From contig VBBQ01000025.1 in NCBI GenBank assembly GCA_005888755.1, forward strand, positions 1 through 64,000: a stretch of DNA of 64,000 bases, written 5' to 3'. Position numbers and translations under genes: made by a program. The notes under the pieces were generated by a model that saw only the letters and a program-made list of their open reading frames with translations, was not told the DNA's origin and did not search any database. Below are positions 32,571-41,200 of the stretch, one piece after another; position 1 is the first letter of the stretch; each line of letters starts with the position of its first letter. This stretch comes from Candidatus Bathyarchaeota archaeon. GTDB lineage: Archaea; Thermoproteota; Bathyarchaeia; 40CM-2-53-6.

Positions 32571-33653
32571 CTAGGCGAGTTTTACCTGCTTACCTTCCGC
32601 AGGCTTTAGATCAGATAGCCTAACTCCAACTAGTCTCATCTTACGTCGATCTTTCTCGAACTCTCTGAATAACAACGTCACATATTCCCGGATGACTCCC
32701 AAGTCATCGACATATCCGGTGTGAGTTTTTTCCCGTGTAAACGTTACGAACCCTTCGAACCGGACCTTGATCCCAACAGTCCGATACCACAAACCTTCAC
32801 CCAAGAGTCTGTCGTGAACCTCGTGACTCAGAGACTCTAACGCGTCACGGACCATAGTCTTGTTCTGAATATCTCTCTCAAAAGTCTGCTCAACACTAAT
32901 CGATTTCCGCAGACCCCTTTCTTCCACCGGTGTCTCCTCGATTCCGTTCGCTATGGCCCAAAGCCAGATACCACCTTTTCCAAACCAATCTGTGAGCTTC
33001 TTCGCCTCTACCTCGCGCAATTGACCTATAGTTTCGATCCCCTTTTCATGCAGAAATTCAGTTGTCTTCTTTCCCACGCCGCTGATCCTACTAACGGGTA
33101 GCGGTTCGAGAAATTTGTCGACCTGTTCTGGCTGAACCGCGGTAAGTCCGTCTGGCTTCTGCATGTCCGAGGCCATCTTCGAAATGGACTTGCTTGGAGA
33201 TATCCCGACGCTGACGGTAAGACCTTCTCGTTCTTTCAAGGCATCTTTCAGTTTGGAAGCTAGCAGTTTCGCGTCATCGTAGGTCTTGCATCTCTCGCTG
33301 ACGTCCATGTATGCTTCGTCGATGCTGGTCTGTTCGAAAATATCCGCAAAGCCCCGCATGATATTCATCACTCTCTCCGAGGTTTCGCCATAGAGTTCGA
33401 AGTCGGGCGGGACATAGATTCCCCGAGGACATAGCTTCCAGGCCATACTGATCGGCATACCGGATCGAACCCCAAACTTTCGGGCCTCGTAAGAACAGGA
33501 GGTTACGACTCCGCGGCCCTTGCCATTTTTCGGGTCTGCACCCACAATCAATGGCTTGCCTTTTAGTGAAGGGTCCCGATGGATCTCGCAGGACGGATAG
33601 AAAGCGTCCAGATCGCAGTGAAGAATTATTCTCGACCTAGAGTTGGTAGACAT
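32571..33653 (-). CDS. dinB: Y-family DNA polymerase IV (Dpo4-like)
   Basis: A 360-residue translesion polymerase. Catalytic acidic residues are in HCDLDAFYPSCE and SIDEAYMDVS; the fingers carry CSYEARKFGV and the little-finger domain follows ISGVGKKTTEFL. It lies downstream of two minus-strand genes (retropepsin-like and ParB-like) and next to the divergent PolD gene. Confidence 0.95.
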   Translation of the reverse strand: MSTNSRSRIILHCDLDAFYPSCEIHRDPSLKGKPLIVGADPKNGKGRGVVTSCSYEARKFGVRSGMPISMAWKLCPRGIYVPPDFELYGETSERVMNIMRGFADIFEQTSIDEAYMDVSERCKTYDDAKLLASKLKDALKEREGLTVSVGISPSKSISKMASDMQKPDGLTAVQPEQVDKFLEPLPVSRISGVGKKTTEFLHEKGIETIGQLREVEAKKLTDWFGKGGIWLWAIANGIEETPVEERGLRKSISVEQTFERDIQNKTMVRDALESLSHEVHDRLLGEGLWYRTVGIKVRFEGFVTFTREKTHTGYVDDLGVIREYVTLLFREFEKDRRKMRLVGVRLSDLKPAEGKQVKLA

Positions 33654-33656
33654 TTT

Positions 33657-34046
33657 CTAGCTTTCGAAGTTGTAGGCAAAGCCCAGGTGTCTCGTGGGCT
33701 TCAACAAACCAGTTTCCGAATCGACTTTGAGCCCAAAGTCTTCGAGGAACTTCGCTCCCAATACGGGGGAGGCACCCTCGTAGGCCGCGGCTAGAGTTAC
33801 GTTCTCGCGGCCGTGAGCCGAGACTATTATCGAATAGATTGGAGCCTCAACAATGCTACCGCCTTCCAGTTCCAGCTTCGCCTTCAGAGATTCTGATAAA
33901 GCACCCACCTCAAACAAGATATTAGCTGGCAGAATCGTGAAGAAGACCGTCGGGTCAATTGAAACTCCGGAAATATCTCTCTGGCCTTTCTCGCCTTTGA
34001 CCGAAGCTCTCGTGAAAGCCGCGGACACAGCTCCAACCTGCAGCAT
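33657..34046 (-). CDS. retropepsin-like protein lacking the catalytic DTG
   Basis: A 129-residue domain with the layout of archaeal/bacterial clan AA proteases: VFFTILPANILFEVGAL, then a strand pair, GASPVLGAKFLEDFGLKVDSETGLLKP (the usual LG...LE..GL.VD). Where active members have D-T-G-A, this one has D-P-T-V, so it is probably catalytically inactive. Its stop is 4 bp before the dinB ATG, suggesting co-transcription. Confidence 0.7.
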   Translation of the reverse strand: MLQVGAVSAAFTRASVKGEKGQRDISGVSIDPTVFFTILPANILFEVGALSESLKAKLELEGGSIVEAPIYSIIVSAHGRENVTLAAAYEGASPVLGAKFLEDFGLKVDSETGLLKPTRHLGFAYNFES

Positions 34047-34147
34047 AGTAATGGTTTCCCTGCCAGATAAGCTTCAGAGTAGGCCGTGGCCTCGAAAACA
34101 GTCAAGTCCAGCCTGCTTCTGTTCTGCCCTTTTGAGATTTGGGCCTA

Positions 34148-34621
34148 TCATCTCATGATAGAAGTGCCAATATACGCATAGGTTTCAGGTAAGCCCATTT
34201 CTTGCAGCGTCGAGTGACGACAATATCCATCGACAAGAAGATTTTCTTCACGCAACAAAACTATCGGCCAAATAACTGCCCTGCGTGCCTCCAACGCTCT
34301 ACGCAACTCCGACCGGCGTTCTTCCAGTCGCTCCGCGAACTTTCGACCAGTCTTGACGTCAGAAGAGTTCAGGATCAGAGGATTCAGTCGCACATCGTTG
34401 ATGTTGACAACTTCCAGCCTCCACTTCCGTTTTGGAAGCGAGTTAAGCAAGGCGTCGTCTCGTAGGTCCCATCCCATGCTCTCCAGATCTGCTTCGAGTT
34501 CCCGCCGGACCTCCGTGTTGATGAGATCATGGATATCATCTGAATCCTCAAACACTCGATATTCGATGCTGCCAAGTCGACGCACCGTTGTCAGGTTCTC
34601 CATTATAGGACGAACTATCAT
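34148..34621 (-). CDS. ParB/sulfiredoxin-like domain protein
   Basis: A 157-residue protein whose C-terminal part (VIWPIVLLREENLLVDGYCRHSTLQEMGL) has the DGYxRHxxLxxLG signature of ParB/Srx-fold nucleases or nucleotide-binding domains; the N-terminal half is acidic and helical. It is upstream of dinB on the same strand and divergent from PolD DP2. Confidence 0.75.
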   Translation of the reverse strand: MIVRPIMENLTTVRRLGSIEYRVFEDSDDIHDLINTEVRRELEADLESMGWDLRDDALLNSLPKRKWRLEVVNINDVRLNPLILNSSDVKTGRKFAERLEERRSELRRALEARRAVIWPIVLLREENLLVDGYCRHSTLQEMGLPETYAYIGTSIMR

Positions 34622-34807
34622 AGTGTCGAGGCGCCTTCGACAGGGGAACAGTCGGCCATTGTTGCATCTCTAACTGCTCCGGTCCCACTCTTAAGACTCG
34701 CTCCTCAGACAAGCTATGCGATCGCCTAGCCTAGAAACAGTTTCGGTCATCTCAACAAGAAATCGACCGTTAACCCTTTTACGGTAGCCGAGGGTCGAAG
34801 GTCCGTC

Positions 34808-37800
34808 GTGCAAGTTCTAGAGAACAGGCCCAACCAAACCTATCCGGAAAAGATCGAGGAAGAATACCATCGGCAATACAGAATCGCCTCAGAGGCCCGG
34901 TCGAAAGGACTTGACCCTTCGTGGAAGGTTGAATCACAAACAACCTATGATCTAGCTGAGCGTGTGGAGAAATCAGTCGGGCCAATCGGAGTCGCAACTC
35001 GAATCCGAGAATTGAGCAAACTAATCTCCCGTGAAGAGACAGCGCTGAAGATTAGCGAAGACATAGTTCTGGGCCACTTCGGAAGCCTTGAGCCTGAAGA
35101 CGCCGCCGAACAGGCAATTCGTACAGCGCTAGCGGTGTTGGACGAGGCCGTGACTGTGGCGCCAATTCAAGGAATCCACGACGTCAAGATCCGAACAAAC
35201 GTGGATGGATCGAAGCACCTAGCCGTCTACTTTGCAGGCCCAATGCGGGCGGCCGGTGGGACGGAGATGGGCTTGACCATGATCGTCGCCGACTACGTAC
35301 GTCGACAACTGAACATTCCACCTTATCATGCCTCAGAACAGGAAGCGATGAGATTCGTCGAAGAACTACGTTTGTACGAGCGATCTATCGCCCGTTTCCA
35401 GTATCGAAACCCCGATAGCGTGCTCAAAGACGCGATCATGCGTCTAACCGTCGAGCCAAACGGAGTGGAAACAGACCCCGTCGAGGTGACAGTCAACCGG
35501 AATCTGATGAGGATAGAGACCAACCGGGTCAGGGGCGGAACACTGCGAGTGGTAAATGATGGACTGCTAGGAAGATCAACCAAGGTTCTGAAGATTGTTG
35601 AGAAGCTTGGCTTGGAAGGCTGGGGATGGCTGGCTGTGATGAAGACCTCGTCATCAGAAGGAGAAGAAGCGAAGGAGTTCATGTTCATGGAGGATGTTGT
35701 CGGTGGCCGCCCAATCTTCGCTTTTCCTGGAGCGGCGGGGGGTTTCAGAATTCGATATGGCCGTTCGCGAAACACTGGAATGGCATCCGTTGGTGTTCAC
35801 CCGGCCACGATGGAGGTTCTAGGGGGCTTTCTGGCGATAGGGGTCCAGATGAGACTGGAAAGGCCGGGAAAGGCAGGCATCGTCAACGCAGTTGATAGTA
35901 TCGAGCCTCCTGTTGTGAAGCTCATCGATGGTTCAGTGATGAGGATAGATTCACCTCAAGAAGCAAAGGCGCTGCGGGACAAGATTCAGAAGATACTATT
36001 CCTCGGCGACCTAATGGTAGGATATGGGGAATTTCTTGAGAACAATCGGGCGCTGGTCCCGTCAGGGTTTGTCGAGTCGTGGTGGGCGCAGTTATTAGAA
36101 GAGAAGCTCTTGGAACAGGAAAATAGGAACAAAGCACAACAATTGCTGAATATTTCGGCAGAACGATTGCAGGACTTCGCTAAGAGCCCGTTCTCCGTTA
36201 GACCACGGGCGAGCGAAGCAATTGGACTATCTCAGACCCTCGGGATTCCTCTGCACCCGGCGTACATACACTTCTGGAGTCAGGTTACCGTTGAAGACAT
36301 ACACTATCTCCGCGAGAAACTAATCCACTACCTAGACGACTCCTGCGTTCTTCCGTATGATGAAAAGCTGAAGGACATTCTCGAACAGGCTCGAATGCCC
36401 CACAAGATGGTTGCCGGTGCAATCCAGCTCCTAGACGATGATGCCCTAGTTCTCCAAACGATTCTGAATCTCGGGGCCCCATCGACAACGGTCAAAGGAG
36501 AAAACTCGCTAGAAGCGTTGAGCATGCTAGCAGGATTCCCAATCAAGAACAAAGCGCCCATCTTTGTCGGGGCACGCATGGGACGCCCAGAGAAGGCGAA
36601 GGAAAGGATCATGACTCCAAGGGTCCACGGCCTATTTCCAACCGGCCAAGCAGGCGGCCCACGCCGTGATGTGATTGAAGCATCGAGGAAATCGGTCGTA
36701 ACCTTGGAACTAGTAGACCGAAATTGCTCGCAGTGTGGTCGGTGGGAATCGAAGCTCAGATGCCCAAGCTGCGGACACGAAACGCGGATGAGTGTAAACT
36801 GTTCAAAATGCGGCCAACCATCGCACGATTCCTCCTCCAATTGCAACGGATCGCTCGTCGCCTACCGGAGCGTCAACCTAAACCTAGTCGAAATGCTGGA
36901 AGAAGCAGTCAGGAGGCTCAAGCTGGGAAAAATGGAAGGATTGGTAAAAGGAGTGAAGGGTCTCATCAACAAGACGCGAATGCCCGAGCCCCTGGAGAAG
37001 GCGCTGCTACGTGCCAAATCAGATGTCTCCGTGTTCAAGGACGGAACCCTGCGGTTTGACGCATCAAACGCAGTCTTAACCCAGTTCAAACCCGGGGAAA
37101 TTGGGCTGAGCCTTGAGAAAGCCCACGAGATAGGTTACGCGAAGGACACGGACGGTTACGAACTCTCAGACTCGAAACAGTTGTGCGCTTTGGAGATACA
37201 AGACCTCGTTGTCTCGGAGGCTTGCGGCGAGTACCTGTTGAAGGTCTCCCGGTTCCTAGATGACCTCCTCAGCTCTTACTATGGAATGGACAAGCTCTAC
37301 AAGGCGTCGAAAAGAGAGGACCTCATCGGGCATCTGGTCGTCGGGCTATCACCTCATACATCCGTCGGCGCAGTGGGAAGAATTGTCGGATTCACCAAAG
37401 CAAGCGTCTGCTACGCCCACCCGCTATACCATGCTGCGAAACGGAGAGACTGCGACGGAGACGAAGACTCCGTGTCCCTTTTGCTCGATGTGCTGTTGAA
37501 CTTCTCCAGGGAATACCTTCCAGACAGGATTGGGGGGTTAATGGACGCCCCACTACTCCTCGCTCCACTCCTAAACGCGACCGAGGTGGCGCGGCAAGCA
37601 TTCAACATCGAAACAATCACCGCTTTCCCCATCGCTTTCTACGAAAAAACACTGGTCGGAGCGAACCCTAAGGAGATCGAGGATCTCGTCCCAACCCTCA
37701 ACAACGCCCGGGAGTCTTCGTCGGGCAACTGGAACATTGGATTTACCCATCCGACGGAAGATCTAGACCGAGCGCGGTTGACAAGCGCCTACAAGGAACT

Positions 37801-38215
37801 ACCGACGATGCTGGAGAAGGTCAAAGAGCAGCTCGACCTCGCGGACAAGATCGTGGCTGTGAAGGGAGAAGAGGTAGCGAGGAAGGTCCTTGGCACGCAT
37901 ATTCTACGAGACTTAGTAGGGAACTTGCGAACGTTCACGTCGCAGAGATCGCGATGCTCAAAGTGTAACTGGAAACCGCGTCGCGCACCATTGAAAGGAG
38001 TCTGCGTGAAGTGCGGAGGCAAGCTGGGACCCACCGTATTCAAAGCAGGGGTCGAGAAATACCTCCAAGTCGCCTTTGACATGGTCAAACGGTACAATGT
38101 CGGTGAATACTACCGTCAGAGACTCGACCTGATCAAAGTCGAACTGGACGAGACATTCAGACCGGCTGTGGAAGATAGGACGCAAACGAAGCTCTTGGTG
38201 GGAGATTTCGCTTAG
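34808..38215 (+). CDS. polC: DNA polymerase D large subunit (DP2)
   Basis: The 1135-residue catalytic subunit of archaeal replicative PolD. The active-site motif is RRDCDGDEDSVSLLL; GPMRAAGGTEMG and GAARMGRPEKAKER-type segments (here IFVGARMGRPEKAKER) are conserved. Two zinc modules are visible, CSQCGRWESKLRCPSCG...CSKCGQ and CSKCNWKP...CVKCGG. The start is GTG 34808. No intein is visible. The small subunit DP1 is not in the window. Confidence 0.97.
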   Translation: MQVLENRPNQTYPEKIEEEYHRQYRIASEARSKGLDPSWKVESQTTYDLAERVEKSVGPIGVATRIRELSKLISREETALKISEDIVLGHFGSLEPEDAAEQAIRTALAVLDEAVTVAPIQGIHDVKIRTNVDGSKHLAVYFAGPMRAAGGTEMGLTMIVADYVRRQLNIPPYHASEQEAMRFVEELRLYERSIARFQYRNPDSVLKDAIMRLTVEPNGVETDPVEVTVNRNLMRIETNRVRGGTLRVVNDGLLGRSTKVLKIVEKLGLEGWGWLAVMKTSSSEGEEAKEFMFMEDVVGGRPIFAFPGAAGGFRIRYGRSRNTGMASVGVHPATMEVLGGFLAIGVQMRLERPGKAGIVNAVDSIEPPVVKLIDGSVMRIDSPQEAKALRDKIQKILFLGDLMVGYGEFLENNRALVPSGFVESWWAQLLEEKLLEQENRNKAQQLLNISAERLQDFAKSPFSVRPRASEAIGLSQTLGIPLHPAYIHFWSQVTVEDIHYLREKLIHYLDDSCVLPYDEKLKDILEQARMPHKMVAGAIQLLDDDALVLQTILNLGAPSTTVKGENSLEALSMLAGFPIKNKAPIFVGARMGRPEKAKERIMTPRVHGLFPTGQAGGPRRDVIEASRKSVVTLELVDRNCSQCGRWESKLRCPSCGHETRMSVNCSKCGQPSHDSSSNCNGSLVAYRSVNLNLVEMLEEAVRRLKLGKMEGLVKGVKGLINKTRMPEPLEKALLRAKSDVSVFKDGTLRFDASNAVLTQFKPGEIGLSLEKAHEIGYAKDTDGYELSDSKQLCALEIQDLVVSEACGEYLLKVSRFLDDLLSSYYGMDKLYKASKREDLIGHLVVGLSPHTSVGAVGRIVGFTKASVCYAHPLYHAAKRRDCDGDEDSVSLLLDVLLNFSREYLPDRIGGLMDAPLLLAPLLNATEVARQAFNIETITAFPIAFYEKTLVGANPKEIEDLVPTLNNARESSSGNWNIGFTHPTEDLDRARLTSAYKELPTMLEKVKEQLDLADKIVAVKGEEVARKVLGTHILRDLVGNLRTFTSQRSRCSKCNWKPRRAPLKGVCVKCGGKLGPTVFKAGVEKYLQVAFDMVKRYNVGEYYRQRLDLIKVELDETFRPAVEDRTQTKLLVGDFA

Positions 38216-38230
38216 AAAAGGGCTGGAAGC

Positions 38231-38494
38231 GTGACACCGCCCTACCATCCACGTGCCTACATCTCCGGAATGAGAAACGTCAACCGAGGGCTAGCATCGA
38301 GATCAAAGATTATTGAGACCATGGAGAAAGGAAAGACACGAGTCATCGAGATTAGCGAGAAGACTGGCCTTACTGAAAGCTGTGTTAGTCATCACCTGAA
38401 GCTTCTCCTCAAACAAAGAGTCGTCTCAGCTGCGGCCGTTGGGCGGGGAAACCGGTGGACCCTGACAAAGTACGGACAGGAAAAACTGGGTTGA
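38231..38494 (+). CDS. ArsR-like winged-helix protein
   Basis: An 87-residue protein: SRSKIIETMEKGKTRVIEISEKTGLTESCVSHHLKLLLKQRVV is a winged helix with a typical recognition helix, followed by a wing (AVGRGNRWTLTKYG). Immediately downstream of PolD (15 bp), so possibly in the same transcript. The target is unknown. Confidence 0.78.
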   Translation: MTPPYHPRAYISGMRNVNRGLASRSKIIETMEKGKTRVIEISEKTGLTESCVSHHLKLLLKQRVVSAAAVGRGNRWTLTKYGQEKLG

Positions 38495-38521
38495 ATGCCC
38501 GCTTACTATGAAGCCCACTCA

Positions 38522-38532
38522 CCAAAAAAAAG
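38522..38532 (-). terminator. oligo-T terminator of the CHRD gene
   Basis: On the minus strand CCATCCCCTTTTTTTTGG (T8) lies 28-38 bp past the CHRD stop, as expected of an archaeal factor-independent terminator. Confidence 0.5.
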
Positions 38533-38559
38533 GGGATGGTCGATCCTGTACGATTGGGG

Positions 38560-39138
38560 CTAATCGTCGCCTTGGTCGTTCTCGCTCTCGTTCTCGTGCT
38601 CGTGTACTAGCTGGCCTCTGATCTCGCCCATTGGATTTGCTTTGGTGTGGACGTTGACGTACGTATTGTCTGAGAGGAGGGCTTTGACGAAGTCGTCCCA
38701 GCTCGTGATCGTTGGACTGGCTTTGGTGTTGAGGTCAGCTGCGGTCCTAGTCCCTTCAGCCAGGGTCTTGCAACCGTGCGGCGAGGAGAAGAGCGGTTGG
38801 CTAGTGAAGAAGGGAATGATTACAGGCCCATTAGTTCCTGCCGCGCCTACGTGGATGTGCGATGCTGTCACGTTGACGATGTCGCAGACTATCACGCGGA
38901 AGTCGATCGCGGTGCCATTGTCAACAAGTCTGACGGTCGCCATTCCGAATGCCTCTGTGGTTACGGGACCTACCTGCTGGTTCCCAGTGAGGTCGATGTG
39001 GAATGTGACTTGATGGACCTTGTTGTGTTCGTCGGACGTTTCATGCCCCTGGTGTTCCGCAATTGCTGGGGCTATTTGGAGCGTGGCTACGAAGACCGCT
39101 AGAGAGACGAGGAGAACTATCGATAATGCTTTTTTCAA
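38560..39138 (-). CDS. secreted CHRD-domain protein
   Basis: A 192-residue protein from TTG 39138, preceded by GGAGG at 7 nt spacing; the track ORF adds 20 residues. A signal peptide (ALSIVLLVSLAVFVATLQIAPAIA) leads into a CHRD domain (FHIDLTGNQQVGPVTTEAFGMATV ... HIHVGAAGTNGPVI ... YVNVHTKANPMGEIRGQL). The C-terminus is His/Asp/Glu-rich. CHRD domains bind ligands or metal in some proteins; the role here is unknown. Confidence 0.88.
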   Translation of the reverse strand: MKKALSIVLLVSLAVFVATLQIAPAIAEHQGHETSDEHNKVHQVTFHIDLTGNQQVGPVTTEAFGMATVRLVDNGTAIDFRVIVCDIVNVTASHIHVGAAGTNGPVIIPFFTSQPLFSSPHGCKTLAEGTRTAADLNTKASPTITSWDDFVKALLSDNTYVNVHTKANPMGEIRGQLVHEHENESENDQGDD

Positions 39139-39285
39139 ACTAAAACCTCCGTAGCTCCCGTATCTTCCAGGATAAGGATTTATGATTTTTCTAGTCAAAG
39201 CGACTCCAGGATAGACAAGGATAGAAAAGGCTGTTCATAGAATCCTAGTAATGAGCCAATGTTCTCGCGAGGAATGCTTGGTCCA

Positions 39286-40047
39286 TTACTGAGCTGGCAC
39301 TATGGAAGCTGGTTCCTTCTGGATCTTCACGGTGGCAGAGACAGCTCGGTCGTCAGCATTCTCCACGACGAAGAACCATTTCCCCTTCGAAGTCGCAGTA
39401 AATTCCAGCGTCGCTTTTTCGACGCCCTCCTCGCCTGTCTCGCTCCAGAATTCCTCGCCCTGATCTAGGTTGTCCAGATTGTCTTCATCGAGGAGATAGA
39501 CGCTGACAAGGCCGGTTGCAGTGACCTCGCCTGAGAAATCCTCCCCAGCGTCCAGCTCTACATCATACTCCGTATAATCGCCCTTGGCAATTGTCGGGTT
39601 GAAGTTTGGACCCTCCTTGACAGGCAGGGGTCTTGGCGTAGGCGCTACCTTTGGCAAACCGGGTTTCGGTGTGCTAACTGTAGGAGCTGAGAGTTTAGGG
39701 CCAACTTTCGGTCCGAGAGTCCTAGCTGGCTCTGATTTGGGCGGCGTCATTTGATCGATTCTTGCGGATGACGAATGGCTTGGAGGAGAGTGTTTCTCTG
39801 CAGTTCGATGTTGTGGAACCTCGGCCTCAGTTTGGGAACGATGCGTTGTCGCAGGAATCTTCGGGGAGAGGCGCGATGTCATAGGCCCCCTAGGCGGGCT
39901 GATATTGGCCAGCAACGGGAGCACCAACGAGAGAAGGATCAGAACACCCGCAATCGGCCATGATATCACCTGAACAAAGGCCACAATTGTCACGACTATC
40001 GCGACCACATTGCCGAGGAGTAGCAGGGGTCTAGAGCCCATGGCCAT
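39286..40047 (-). CDS. membrane-anchored Pro-rich protein with C-terminal beta domain
   Basis: 253 residues: two close membrane helices (about 8-50), a Pro/Ser/Lys-rich linker (about 50-150), and a beta domain (DYTEYDVELDAGEDFSGEVTATGLVSVYLLDE ... GKWFFVVENADD) resembling PPC/GOLD-like sandwiches. The beta domain is probably extracytoplasmic. Unknown function. Confidence 0.7.
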   Translation of the reverse strand: MAMGSRPLLLLGNVVAIVVTIVAFVQVISWPIAGVLILLSLVLPLLANISPPRGPMTSRLSPKIPATTHRSQTEAEVPQHRTAEKHSPPSHSSSARIDQMTPPKSEPARTLGPKVGPKLSAPTVSTPKPGLPKVAPTPRPLPVKEGPNFNPTIAKGDYTEYDVELDAGEDFSGEVTATGLVSVYLLDEDNLDNLDQGEEFWSETGEEGVEKATLEFTATSKGKWFFVVENADDRAVSATVKIQKEPASIVPAQ

Positions 40048-40174
40048 TACCGGAATGACCTGAGGTATCTTGGCCGGTTCAAAATGGAATTGTAACCCGG
40101 AAAGCTCGAGGGTGGGGGTGCGGGATTCTTCTATTTCAGTAATTCTTCGCGTCGAGTTCCCTAACTTGGTCCCA

Positions 40175-40558
40175 TCACTCTAGCGGGACAAAGCCCTGAT
40201 CTCCTAGCTTTGCCTTCGCCTGCTTGAGGGTCCAGGCTCTTGCGAAATATGACAAGGCGATAGCCGGAAGCAGAACCAAGCTGACAAGCACTAACAGAGA
40301 ACTGAGCGTAATCTCGCTGGAAGCTCCGGTGGGCTGTTTGTTCATCGTATCTGGTTGGGTTGATTGGATTGATGAGGTGGTTCCCCTAGGATTGGAGCCA
40401 GAAGTTGTCGGAGTCTGAGTCGAAGGTGCGAGAACCCCGGGCAGAATGACCAGCCCAAGGCCGATCAGCAAACCCAGCGTCAGACTTAGTCCAGCTCTCG
40501 TCCGTCTCCCGAGCCTCAAATTTCGAACCCTCTGCTCCCCTTCTTCCATGATACTCAT
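40175..40558 (-). CDS. two-helix membrane protein, unknown function
   Basis: About 127 residues from ATG 40558 (MSIMEEGEQRVRNLRLGRRTRAGLS); the longer ORF overlaps the wHTH gene upstream. Two hydrophobic helices (LGLLIGLGLVILPGVLA and LLVLVSLVLLPAIALSYFA) flank a Thr/Ser/Gln-rich loop. Likely co-transcribed with the wHTH membrane protein 50 bp upstream. Confidence 0.6.
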   Translation of the reverse strand: MSIMEEGEQRVRNLRLGRRTRAGLSLTLGLLIGLGLVILPGVLAPSTQTPTTSGSNPRGTTSSIQSTQPDTMNKQPTGASSEITLSSLLVLVSLVLLPAIALSYFARAWTLKQAKAKLGDQGFVPLE

Positions 40559-40607
40559 GGGCTTTGGCTCCGCATAATCCCACGGGTTAGAACAGCCCGA
40601 TCCGCTA

Positions 40608-41054
40608 TCAGAACGGCCTCGACCTCCACGCCCGCAAGGTCTCGCTCCACGAAACCGCAACCGCGGAGATGCCGAAGACAAATGCCATGATATTGTGTGT
40701 GGAAAAATCTGGTGGATAGATGATAGGGTACAAGGCGAGCATGACCGTGAACATGGTAGAGTAGAACAGGTATCGTGGAAGCATAAATCCCAAAACCCCG
40801 ACAAAGTTCTGCAAAACCCCGACCTTGACCAGCTCGATCAGATGATATTCGCCGGTCGAGTCCTTCTCTAGGAGTCCCAGATCCTTCAGTTTTTCCAGAT
40901 GATGCAGGGCAACACTGGGGCTACTCAAACCCAAGGCTCTCTGAACAAGCCTAACACCGACAACCTGCTTCTTTGACCCGAGAATATGCCAGTAGACACG
41001 CAAAGTCACGCCTTTCAGCTCGGACTCGATAACTCTCTCTCGTTCTTCCGCCAT
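40608..41054 (-). CDS. winged-helix regulator with membrane helices
   Basis: 148 residues: an N-terminal winged helix (YWHILGSKKQVVGVRLVQRALGLSSPSVALHHLEKLKDLGLLE) followed by two membrane helices (VLGFMLPRYLFYSTMFTVMLALYPIIY and NIMAFVFGISAVAVSW). A membrane-tethered transcription factor is the natural reading. It may regulate the adjacent exported-protein genes. Confidence 0.75.
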   Translation of the reverse strand: MAEERERVIESELKGVTLRVYWHILGSKKQVVGVRLVQRALGLSSPSVALHHLEKLKDLGLLEKDSTGEYHLIELVKVGVLQNFVGVLGFMLPRYLFYSTMFTVMLALYPIIYPPDFSTHNIMAFVFGISAVAVSWSETLRAWRSRPF

Positions 41055-41200
41055 GAATCCTCGATCCTCCTGAGGGTGAGGGAACTCCTTTGGTTCAATT
41101 CAAGCTTACCCGTGAAAACGAGGGCGTTCGGGTTTCCGAACACCATGTTCTAAACACTGGGATTAAGCCCACGTCCCACCCTACCATATGACGAACAAGC

